Of a DNA stretch of 42,152 nt, positions 26,284 to 32,840 are shown piece by piece (the first letter of the stretch is position 1; every line of letters starts with the position of its first letter). The notes under the pieces are model-generated. The model saw only the letters and a program-made list of their open reading frames with translations, had not been told where the DNA came from and made no database searches. Source of the stretch: Spirochaetae bacterium HGW-Spirochaetae-2 (GTDB lineage Bacteria; Spirochaetota; Spirochaetia; Sphaerochaetales; Sphaerochaetaceae); the NCBI GenBank assembly GCA_002839355.1, contig PGXW01000037.1, positions 1-42,152 on the forward strand. The letters run 5' to 3'. Both the position numbers and the translations under genes were made by a program.

Positions 26284-27339
26284 ATGAAAGTTGCTTCCAC
26301 AGTTTATGTGAGGGAGTATGAACGGCTCAGCACCAGCATGGCAAAAATCCCTGTATTTGACCGGTGCGACCATCAAGGTGACAAGAAAGAGGGATTCCTT
26401 GCACTTCTTGTCTTCAAGGATGCAACGAAGATATACCTTGATGTGACCGTCCTGAGAAGGGCATTCCCCTCCATTATCACTGAAGTCGTCAGTGGACAGA
26501 AAATTGAAAGATTCAACCTTGAAAACAGGTATTCTGTGATCATGGCTCCCTACATATCCGAAGAATCGGCCAAACAATGCGAACGGCTCGGCATCGGGTA
26601 CCTGGACATGTCCGGAAACTGCAGGTTGTCCATCCGTTCCCTCTACATAAGCGACCAGGGACACCCGAACAAGTTTGCCAAGAAACGCACGGCCAAAACC
26701 ATATTCGATCCTTCCTCGAAAGTATCGTCGCTGATCCTTAGGGAAATCATGCGTGATGTTGCATATCGGTGGAAGTTGAGTCTCCTTGCAGATACATTGC
26801 AATGCAGCATCGGACAGGTCTCCAAGGTGAAGGACTTTCTCTCTGAACAACTCTGGGCACGGATGTCCCCGGATGGATTGCAGGTCCTTAAGCCGCAGGC
26901 GATCATGCACGCTTGGAGTGAGGTATATGGGCAGAAATCGGCGTCGTTCGAAATACTGGATTGCCATACTCTTCTGCCGATTCCGGAATTTGAAGATAGG
27001 GTTCGTCAGATCAAAGTCGATTCAGGAATTGACTGCCATCTCACCGGTTTTGCAGGTGGTGTAAGGTACGCGCCTGTGGTTCGGTACAACAAGGTGCACC
27101 TGCTGGTACGGGAAAGGGAACTCAATGCATTTTTGGATGCCGCTGGATGCAAGCAGGTCGCCTCTGGTGCGAATGTACAGATCCATGTGCTTCCCAGCGA
27201 CGAGATGCTTCATGATGCTAGGAATATCAAGGACCAGCAAACAGCCTCTCCTGTGCAGGTGTATTTGGACTGCATGCGGTTGAAGGGTCGTGGAGAGGAG
27301 ATGGCCGAAGCCATTCTTAAGAAGGAGATAGAGAAATGA
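26284..27339 (+). CDS. AbiEi-like antitoxin/transcriptional regulator
   Basis: The 351-residue protein starts at 26284 with AGGAGG seven bases upstream; the longer frame from 26179 runs through the operators. It has a winged-helix-like region near residues 160-205 (LILREIMRDVAYRWKLSLLA and the following QCSIGQVSKVKDFL) and a C-terminal part with LLVRERELNAFLDAAGC. It resembles COG5340-type AbiEi regulators by layout, but the match is not close. It shares an ATGA overlap with the nucleotidyltransferase gene. Assignment rests on order, overlap and palindromic operators. Confidence 0.6.
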   Translation: MKVASTVYVREYERLSTSMAKIPVFDRCDHQGDKKEGFLALLVFKDATKIYLDVTVLRRAFPSIITEVVSGQKIERFNLENRYSVIMAPYISEESAKQCERLGIGYLDMSGNCRLSIRSLYISDQGHPNKFAKKRTAKTIFDPSSKVSSLILREIMRDVAYRWKLSLLADTLQCSIGQVSKVKDFLSEQLWARMSPDGLQVLKPQAIMHAWSEVYGQKSASFEILDCHTLLPIPEFEDRVRQIKVDSGIDCHLTGFAGGVRYAPVVRYNKVHLLVRERELNAFLDAAGCKQVASGANVQIHVLPSDEMLHDARNIKDQQTASPVQVYLDCMRLKGRGEEMAEAILKKEIEK

Positions 27340-28166
27340 TCAATGATGGGGATCTGCACAGTAGCATCGATTATTCCGAGGGACAGAGGGATGCCGCCCA
27401 CAGGGTTCTGGTCGAGTTGTGCTCACTGTTTGCCCAATACCAGGATGACATCCGCATCATCGGTGGATGGGTCCCCGATTTGTTGTTCCCCGACCAGGGG
27501 CATGTGGGGAGTGTCGATGTCGATATGCTGATAAACCACCTGAGTCTGAAGGATGAAGGCTACCAGACCATGGCGAGGATCCTGTTGAAAAACGGTTACA
27601 AGCAACATCCTGAAAAATACTTTTCTTTTATCAAACAGGTGGTGATAGACGATGTGCCATTTGATGTCGATGTGGATATCCTTGCCGGCATGTATGGCGG
27701 GACAAGAATGGGGAAACATAGCCAACATGTCCAGGGTCTGAAGGCCATGAAGGCAACCGGTGGGGATTTTGCATTCAAGTTTGAACCACGCCAAGTCAAA
27801 TTGGAAGCACCACGACCTGATGGAGCAATCGATACGGCACGGGTGAATGTTGTCGCTCTTGTCCCATATCTTGTCATGAAAACCGCCGCAATGGGGAGAG
27901 GCAAGGCAAAGGATGCCTACGATATCTATTTCTTGATCAAGCATTACCCGGGTGGTGCCAAGCGGCTGGCGCTTGAATTCTCCGGATCATCCGATGCTCC
28001 CATTGTTCGTGAGATGAGAGAAAAATTGTCGGAAAAATTCGCCTCGGTTGATCATGTCGGTCCGGTTGATGTTGCGGACTTCATGGATTTGTCTGATGAA
28101 CAGGAAATCGAGATGATCCATCGGGACGCCTTTGAACAAGTCCAGGCATTGCTGTCGTCAATCTGA
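27336..28166 (+). CDS. AbiEii-like nucleotidyltransferase (putative toxin)
   Basis: The 276-residue protein shows nucleotidyltransferase fold motifs in the AbiEii order: GGW (43-45), DVD (61-63), FDVDVD (109-114) and K-A-K-D-A-Y-D (190-196). AbiEii/MenT toxins modify tRNA or other targets with nucleotides. The gene overlaps the regulator by four bases. It is intact, in contrast to the AbiEii fragments near 30020 and 32300. The substrate is unknown; a housekeeping nucleotidyltransferase is less likely in this setting. Confidence 0.68.
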   Translation: MINDGDLHSSIDYSEGQRDAAHRVLVELCSLFAQYQDDIRIIGGWVPDLLFPDQGHVGSVDVDMLINHLSLKDEGYQTMARILLKNGYKQHPEKYFSFIKQVVIDDVPFDVDVDILAGMYGGTRMGKHSQHVQGLKAMKATGGDFAFKFEPRQVKLEAPRPDGAIDTARVNVVALVPYLVMKTAAMGRGKAKDAYDIYFLIKHYPGGAKRLALEFSGSSDAPIVREMREKLSEKFASVDHVGPVDVADFMDLSDEQEIEMIHRDAFEQVQALLSSI

Positions 28167-28200
28167 TTACCCTACCCCTGCCTATATACCCATATGCCTT

Positions 28201-28416
28201 TCATGAATTCGCCGCATGGTGATATTCCATCACCACATCGATTCCCGTCCGGCTTGATGACAACCTTTCGACCGCGTCTACAGGGGCATCGGAATCGAAC
28301 GCCTCAACCGATCGCCAGGGTAATCCGAGAGTTTCCGAGAGGGTCTTTAAAAGCTGTTCATCCTGGATAGAACGGTTGGTGAATGTGCACCGCTGGAGTA
28401 CAGAAAAGACAAGGGT
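28201..28416 (-). pseudogene. Open 71-codon gene remnant without a start
   Basis: On the minus strand a stop-free frame ends at 28201-28203 and has an upstream stop at 28417-28419. It contains plausible protein sequence (for example LLKTLSETLGLPWRSVEAFD) but no start codon in a useful place. It looks like the C-terminal piece of a lost gene. No family was recognised. The rest of the spacer 28167-28560 holds the 28503-28552 repeat and no other gene. Confidence 0.35.
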
Positions 28417-28502
28417 CTATGCTTTGCCAACAGTCAAGACGACGTACCGGCCTTTGAGAAAAGTGGTTTGACTAACAAGAGTCAAAAGTAAGGCGAAAAC
28501 TA

Positions 28503-28552
28503 GCTTGACAAATACCGAGACCGAAGTGGATCTTGTGGTAGTTCTTCCTTGC
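28503..28552. repeat. CTTCC-type dispersed repeat, copy next to mntA
   Basis: GCTTGACAAATACCG (28503-28517) is identical to 32773-32787. GTGGATCTTGTGGTAGTTCT (from 28526) matches 31311-31353 and 32651-32694 with few changes. The copy ends 8 bp before the mntA stop codon on the opposite strand. Confidence 0.6.
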
Positions 28553-28560
28553 TCAAATCG

Positions 28561-28887
28561 TCAGGACTTCTGGTAGATGACGATTCCCACTCGTTCGATG
28601 TGCCCACGCAGCTCAGCGTTGTCGATCTGTGCCCATGACGAGATATCGAACGTGTAAGGAAGCAGCAGGTCGTCGATATCCTCCTCGATCTTCCCTACCA
28701 GGGAATCAGTGATCTTCTCCCCCTTGAAAGTGATATCGATATCCGAACCCGCATGATAGGTCCCCTTCGCACGGGAACCGTACAGTACCACCGCTTCTAT
28801 CCCCCCGTATGCGGCGAATACCCCGTCGAGCTTTTGGAGGATTCCAGGCCCCAGGCCGATGTCCAACGCGTCAGGTTTCGGTTTCAT
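28561..28887 (-). CDS. mntA: MntA-type nucleotidyltransferase antitoxin
   Basis: The 108-residue protein begins at 28887, overlapping the hepT end by 17 bp. It contains the minimal nucleotidyltransferase signature GSX10DXD: Gly37-Ser38 and Asp49-x-Asp51. In HEPN-MNT type VII systems, MntA inactivates HepT by adding AMP to the tyrosine of the RX4HXY motif. All needed residues are visible here. Confidence 0.88.
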   Translation of the reverse strand: MKPKPDALDIGLGPGILQKLDGVFAAYGGIEAVVLYGSRAKGTYHAGSDIDITFKGEKITDSLVGKIEEDIDDLLLPYTFDISSWAQIDNAELRGHIERVGIVIYQKS

Positions 28888-29299
28888 GGGCAAGACCTTC
28901 GAATTTCTCCTTGAGTTCTTCGAATGCGTGGATGTACAGATCGATGACACGACCGACAATCGCATTGGCGACTTCCACATTGTAGGTATGGCTACTGTGG
29001 TTGCGGTCCCTGATCATCTCCATCCAGGTCTCTCCATCTCGGACCAATCCCACAGCGAAAGCTTCGCGGACCGTATCCTTCGAACCGTACAGTTGTTGTG
29101 CCCCCTGGTCCTTCAGATAATCCTTGAGCACATTCCAGCCCAGCTCATGGGTATACTCGAAGGAGTGGACCATCCCTTGCTGCTCCAATGCGCTGAGGGG
29201 CCGTTGTTTTGCCAATCCGACAGCAGCCTCCAGTTGGGAAAAGGCCCGGGAGAAATTCGACAGGCGCTGGATCCAGCGGATATCATGGTTCGTTTCCAT
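28871..29299 (-). CDS. hepT: HepT-type HEPN ribonuclease toxin
   Basis: The 142-residue all-helical protein of the HI0074/HEPN family carries the exact RX4HXY motif (Arg99, His104, Tyr106 in RNHSSHTY). This is the RNase active site and the AMPylation target of MntA. It is the first gene of the pair. A minus-strand promoter is plausible: TTGAGG (29351-29346), 17 bp, CATACT (29328-29323). Confidence 0.9.
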   Translation of the reverse strand: METNHDIRWIQRLSNFSRAFSQLEAAVGLAKQRPLSALEQQGMVHSFEYTHELGWNVLKDYLKDQGAQQLYGSKDTVREAFAVGLVRDGETWMEMIRDRNHSSHTYNVEVANAIVGRVIDLYIHAFEELKEKFEGLAHETET

Positions 29300-29369
29300 T
29301 TGGCTTGCTACTCATGGTTGCAAGTATGGCATGAAAATGGGTTCCCCTCAATTCCAATAATTCTTGTTG

Positions 29370-29398
29370 TTGCACCTGCACGGAACAGATGGTAATAT
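29370..29398 (+). promoter_or_regulatory. Promoter of the orphan AbiEi gene
   Basis: TTGCAC (29370-29375) and TAATAT (29393-29398) are 17 bp apart. The start site near 29405 supports the ATG at 29430 over the one at 29409. It lies back to back with the hepT promoter. Confidence 0.6.
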
Positions 29399-29429
29399 GT
29401 TCGTGTGAATGCAACATCAGAAGGGGCCT

Positions 29430-30023
29430 ATGGATTATAGAAAACAGATAGAGCAGTATCTTGAGAAGTCAGGTGGAATAATCACGGCATCATATTGCAG
29501 GAGCAACAAGATCCCGACCATATATCTTAGCAGGCTCGTTCGGGAAGGTTATCTGCTGAGGACGGCAGAGGGTCTCTATATTTCGGAAGAAGGAATGTAT
29601 GATGACCATTATTATTTTCAATACCGCTTTAAGAAAGCTGTGTTTTCCTATGAGACGGCACTGCATCTGCTTGGGGCAACGGACAAGATACCTCAAGGTA
29701 TGGATGTCACGGTCTATTATAGCTATAAGTTCAATGAAGTTCCCACCACAGTGAATATCCATTATGTAAACAAGGAGATTCATGGATTAGGGGTGGTTGA
29801 GGCAAGGACCATGTTCAATAATCCTGTCAGGGTTTATTCATATGAGCGAACACTTTGCGATTTTATCGCACACGAAGATAAAATGGATAGGGAAGTGTAT
29901 GTCAAGCTTATCCGTTCCTACTCGAAATATGTGAAAAAAGATATCCATGCCCTCTATGAGACAGCAACAAGAATGGGGATTGACAAAGAGGTAAAAGCAC
30001 TTATGGAAGTGGTTTATGAATAA
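29430..30023 (+). CDS. AbiEi-family antitoxin, orphan
   Basis: The 197-residue protein has the AbiEi N-terminal winged helix (residues 1-60, ITASYCRSNKIPTIYLSRLV and EGYLLRTAEGLYIS) followed by the AbiEi C-terminal domain with FSYETALHLLGATD and YSYERTLCDFIAHEDKMD. Family members repress their operon and oppose AbiEii nucleotidyltransferases. AAGGGG lies close to the ATG. The downstream toxin is reduced to its first codons, so this antitoxin is now alone or acts on a toxin encoded elsewhere. Confidence 0.88.
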   Translation: MDYRKQIEQYLEKSGGIITASYCRSNKIPTIYLSRLVREGYLLRTAEGLYISEEGMYDDHYYFQYRFKKAVFSYETALHLLGATDKIPQGMDVTVYYSYKFNEVPTTVNIHYVNKEIHGLGVVEARTMFNNPVRVYSYERTLCDFIAHEDKMDREVYVKLIRSYSKYVKKDIHALYETATRMGIDKEVKALMEVVYE

Positions 30024-30064
30024 AGCCAGATTGACAGCTACTGACTTTGCCACAAGATCAGTAT
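30016..30064 (+). pseudogene. AbiEii toxin remnant, 5' end only
   Basis: ATG at 30016 overlaps the AbiEi stop (ATGAATAA), the standard abiE junction. The first codons read M-N-K-A-R-L-T-A, the usual AbiEii beginning. Compared with the second remnant at 32291-32362, it has a 5-bp insertion and a 7-bp deletion that shift the frame. Homology stops at 30064, where the repeat GGAAGTCCTTCCTG begins. Confidence 0.65.
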
Positions 30065-30088
30065 GGAAGTCCTTCCTGAGAACCGATT
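30065..30088. repeat. CTTCCTG repeat at the AbiEii breakpoint
   Basis: GGAAGTCCTTCCTGAGAACC followed by GATT corresponds to GGAAGTTCTTCCTGGCACCC plus GATT at 32671-32694. It starts exactly where the AbiEii remnant ends and lies 5 bp from the stop of the oppositely oriented hydrolase gene. Confidence 0.55.
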
Positions 30089-30092
30089 GTCA

Positions 30093-30917
30093 TCAAAGTT
30101 TCAGAAAAGCGAGCAGATCAGAGTTGAGCCGGTCTCTATGAGTGTAAGCGAGACCGTGGGGAGCGCCCGCATAAATTTTCAGAATCGCGTTCTTGACTAT
30201 TTTCGAGGACGAGAGTGCCGCCGAACCGATTGGAACAATCTGATCATCATCGCCGTGAATAATCAGTGTCGGTATGTCGAATCTTTTCAAGTCCTCGGTG
30301 AAATCCGTTTCGGAAAATGCCTTGATGCAATCGTAGGTGTTCTTGTGGCCGGCGATCATGCCTTGAAGCCAAAAGGAATCGATCATACCCCGCGAGACCT
30401 TGGAACCGCGCCTGTTGGCTCCGAAGAAAGGTCCGGCAGCAAGATCCTTATAAAGCTGGGAGCGGTCTTCGAGGGAACCGAGGCGGATCTTGTCGAATTC
30501 CTCGATTGGCAATCCGCCCGGATTGGTTGGTGTTTTCAGCATCAACGGGGGAACTGCCGATATCAGGGTGACTTTCGCCAGACGTTTTGTGCCATGACGG
30601 CCGATGTAGCGGGCAACTTCGCCACCGCCTGCTGAGAATCCAACCAGAACAGCATCCTTGAGATCGAGCGCTTCAATCAGCTGTGAGAGATCATCCGCAT
30701 AGGTATCCATATCATTGCCAGTCCAAGGCTGGCTTGACCGGCCGTGTCCGCGACGGTCATGGGCAATACAGCGATAGCCTTCGGAGGCCAGGAACATCAT
30801 CTGCGCTTCCCAACTGTCGGAATTGAGCGGCCAGCCGTGGCTGAACACAACAGGTTGTCCTTTACCCCAGTCCTTGTAATACATGTGCGTACCATCTTTC
30901 AAAATGATTGTGCTCAT
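30093..30917 (-). CDS. Alpha/beta hydrolase, non-haem haloperoxidase/arylesterase type
   Basis: The 274-residue protein matches the cofactor-free haloperoxidase family in length and motifs: [11 protein letters not shown] near residue 27, HDRRGHGRS near 55, nucleophile GFSAGG near residue 94, Asp in [10 protein letters not shown] near 222 and His in GAPHGLA near 253. These enzymes are esterases or perhydrolases. GGAGG lies just before the ATG. It is an isolated metabolic gene inside the TA island, framed by repeats, and may have arrived as a cassette. Confidence 0.9.
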   Translation of the reverse strand: MSTIILKDGTHMYYKDWGKGQPVVFSHGWPLNSDSWEAQMMFLASEGYRCIAHDRRGHGRSSQPWTGNDMDTYADDLSQLIEALDLKDAVLVGFSAGGGEVARYIGRHGTKRLAKVTLISAVPPLMLKTPTNPGGLPIEEFDKIRLGSLEDRSQLYKDLAAGPFFGANRRGSKVSRGMIDSFWLQGMIAGHKNTYDCIKAFSETDFTEDLKRFDIPTLIIHGDDDQIVPIGSAALSSSKIVKNAILKIYAGAPHGLAYTHRDRLNSDLLAFLKL

Positions 30918-31310
30918 AGTTTGCCTCCTTTTTTTGGCAAGGGTCGTCGGCCCCTCATGTCCGTCCTATGGATCGCCACCAATTGTCATGCAGTCTCACT
31001 ATCAGGTCGAATTACGGCAAAGCCCTACATTGTCACATTATTGGCGACGAAATCCCAGGCAACAAGGTTCCGGTACTTTCCAATGCATGGTGGGGGGGGC
31101 GTTACGATAATCAATAGGGTATGCAGGCTCCCAGACATCACGGGAGAAAAGTGGTCTCCGCTTCAGCCATTGGATTTATTATTTATCCACAAATACATTA
31201 TACACCCTATTGGACTAAAAAGGTATAGAGGACCATTATACCAGGACCACAGCGATAACGGGACCGGTGCGGTGGTGGAGCTTGCGGACCGATCTGAGTC
31301 CGTTTTAGTA

Positions 31311-31353
31311 TCCCAATGTGGTTTTTGTGGAAGTTTTTCCTGCGAACCGGTAC
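31311..31353. repeat. CTTCC-type dispersed repeat, copy before phd
   Basis: TCCCAATGTGG, TTTTTGTGGAAG and TTTTTCCTG align with 32653-32685 with only two or three changes. It is followed by a CCGGTAC-type palindrome (GAACCGGTACCCGTACCGGTTC, 31343-31364). Confidence 0.65.
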
Positions 31354-31450
31354 CCGTACCGGTTCTATCGTCACCGACGATTATCGGTCTTGCATTCGAG
31401 CCGACAACACGACCGGGAAACAACCATCTTCAACTTGTGGTGAAAATGAT

Positions 31451-31480
31451 GGATGTGGATTTTCTTCTTGGTATCGATAG
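31451..31480. repeat. GGATGTGGATTTTCTTC repeat overlapping the phd promoter
   Basis: It matches 32741-32769 at all but a few positions (TTCTTGGTATCGAT versus TTCCTGGTACCGAT). It supplies the candidate -35 of phd-doc. Confidence 0.65.
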
Positions 31481-31559
31481 TTTCTTACAATATATAATAG
31501 GTTGTATTTATCCTACTTTTTGATTATTATTGGAGTATAGAATTTTGGAGGCATGTAAC

Positions 31560-31802
31560 ATGTTGGTAGATATGAAAAACCTGGTGTCCATCACCGAAGC
31601 AAATCGGAATTTCTCGAAGGTCGCCCGGGCTGTCGATGAGAATGGATCCGTGGTGATATTGAAAAACAACGCTCCCAAGTATGTGATCATTTCCTATGAT
31701 CAGATTGCTGTTGATGAGCAGGTATCTGATGAACAGCTGATTGCGGTCTCGAGAAAGTCGTTCAAGCGTCATGAGGCAGCTTATAAAGAACTCGCCAAAT
31801 GA
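31560..31802 (+). CDS. phd: Phd/YefM-family antitoxin
   Basis: The 80-residue protein starts at 31560 with GGAGG eight bases upstream. The N-terminal Phd fold is clear (SITEANRNFSKVARAVDENG, VVILKNNAPKYVIISY), and the charged C-terminal tail would wrap the toxin. Phd neutralises Doc and represses the operon. It shares an ATGA overlap with doc. Confidence 0.9.
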   Translation: MLVDMKNLVSITEANRNFSKVARAVDENGSVVILKNNAPKYVIISYDQIAVDEQVSDEQLIAVSRKSFKRHEAAYKELAK

Positions 31803-32179
31803 TCCGCTTCTCACTGGAGCAAACTTTGCTCGTCCATTCATACCTCATTGAAGTATCGGGAGGCCTAGAGGGATTGAGGGATAGAGCTGCTTTGGAATCG
31901 GCTCTCAGTGCGCCTTTCCAAACGTTTGGAGGGGAAGATCTATATCCCGGAAAAGTACGAAAGGCTGCAGCATTGTGCTTTGGATTGATTCAAAATCATC
32001 CGTTCATCGATGGCAACAAAAGGATAGGGGTCCACCTTTGTGATGTTTTCCTTGAACTCAATGGCATCAAGCTGGAATATACTGACGAGGATCTAGTGCA
32101 ACTCGGATTGTCTGTTGCAGACGGTTCATGGGGAATTCCTGAAATTCTTGCGTGGATTTCACGGCACCAAGTCTTGTAA
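31799..32179 (+). CDS. doc: Doc-family Fic-domain toxin (death on curing)
   Basis: The 126-residue protein has the Doc/Fic active-site motif HPFIDGNKRIG (67-77). Doc phosphorylates elongation factor EF-Tu and stops translation. The length and the phd overlap are standard, and no catalytic residue is missing. Confidence 0.92.
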   Translation: MIRFSLEQTLLVHSYLIEVSGGLEGLRDRAALESALSAPFQTFGGEDLYPGKVRKAAALCFGLIQNHPFIDGNKRIGVHLCDVFLELNGIKLEYTDEDLVQLGLSVADGSWGIPEILAWISRHQVL

Positions 32180-32290
32180 TCCTTCTCAAGGTGGATCTGG
32201 TTGAATCCAGCCATTGCTGCTATCAATGCTTCAGATACCGCTGCCGATCGATTGCAACAGCAAGACCTTTTCTCAGGACCGTCCCAATAA

Positions 32291-32362
32291 AGCAAGAAAG
32301 CCAGATCGACAGCACTTTGCCATAAGATCAGCAAGGAATATGGATTAACTTTCAACTCGGTT
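32291..32362 (+). pseudogene. Second AbiEii remnant fused to composite repeat B
   Basis: After a TAA at 32288-32290 the frame reads S-K-K-A-R-S-T-A-L-C-H-K-I-S-K-E-Y-G-L-T, then FNSV: the AbiEii N-terminus, with the usual ATG region changed to CAATAAAGC. Homology ends at 32362, where AGCTGTCACA of repeat B begins. The frame continues open through the repeat to 32722, forming a chimeric reading frame without a start. The spacer before it (32180-32290) shows no gene. Confidence 0.6.
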
Positions 32363-32642
32363 AGCTGTCACAATGGTTTTCGCATAGATGTCATGAGGGG
32401 GGGGGAAGGCTGTGCCACCTCGCCTCCCATCCCCTGCGCGCCTGTCGGCTGGTCGGCCCTCCTCTTCCTGCTCCCATTCTGTCCGCAGGGCAGTGCCGGC
32501 CAATGCGGCGCGACCCTTTCGGGACGTGCTGCCGGCGTATGGGAACCGGATGCGATATTGCCGAGATGGAAGGAGAGACTGAAGCTGGTATCGCTTGATT
32601 TTCGTTATTGTTATCAATATCAATATGATGGGCACAAAAAAA
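32363..32642. repeat. Composite repeat B, full copy with hairpin core
   Basis: The order is AGCTGTCACA, GATGTCATGA, nine G (32397-32405), GGCTGTGCCA, the GC-rich core, GTATGGGAACCGGATGC, and an AT-rich end with GGGCACAAAAAAA. The core 32437-32512 folds as CGCGCC/GGCGCG outside, TGGTCGGC/GCCGGCCA in the middle and CCTGC/GCAGG inside. About 110 bp of core are almost identical to copy C at 41,850. The element breaks the AbiEii remnant. Confidence 0.8.
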
Positions 32643-32650
32643 TTTCCGCA

Positions 32651-32694
32651 ACTCCCAATGTGGATTTTGTGGAAGTTCTTCCTGGCACCCGATT
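32651..32694. repeat. CTTCCTGG repeat following composite B
   Basis: CCCAATGTGGATTTTGTGG and GGAAGTTCTTCCTGGCACCC form the best-preserved copy of the family also seen at 28503, 30065 and 31311. It contains the inverted arms GGAAG/CTTCC. Confidence 0.7.
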
Positions 32695-32740
32695 TCCACA
32701 AACCCCTTCAGAAATGCCCTAGAAGCTCACTTTTCGACCT

Positions 32741-32787
32741 GGATGTGGATTTTCTTCCTGGTACCGATGATCGCTTGACAAATACCG
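32741..32787. repeat. GGATGTGGATTTTCTTCC repeat near the SIR2-STAND gene end
   Basis: GGATGTGGATTTTCTTCC, then TGGTACCGATG and GCTTGACAAATACCG. The first part repeats at 31451-31480 and the last 15 bases repeat exactly at 28503-28517. The copies share blocks in different combinations. Confidence 0.7.
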
Positions 32788-32840
32788 GAACGGCGGTCTT
32801 GAATAACGGAATCATGGTCTTATTCGCGCGGAAAAATCAG

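Larger units (their letters stand above)
30918..31559. other. 640-bp spacer with repeat debris and the phd promoter
   Basis: No gene is supported. It contains a run of eight G at 31092-31099 (as in the composite repeats), repeats at 31311-31353 and 31451-31480, and a candidate phd promoter: TTGGTA (31468-31473), 17 bp, TATATA (31491-31496). The -35 box lies inside the second repeat. TACAA/TTGTA arms around the -10 could be a Phd operator. A reverse frame at 31163-31423 is open but looks like repeat-derived sequence. Confidence 0.45.

Noticed and set aside
28201-28416. Functional small gene
   Set aside because: There is no start codon in a suitable place, so it is kept only as a low-confidence remnant.
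32391-32699. Reverse frames over the composite repeats (also 41790-42080) with similar translations
   Set aside because: The protein similarity follows from the DNA repeat itself. Starts differ, no ribosome binding sites are seen, and substitutions do not favour silent positions.
32393-32722. Plus-strand 109-codon frame fused to the AbiEii stub
   Set aside because: It is a chimera of toxin remnant and repeat without a proper start.
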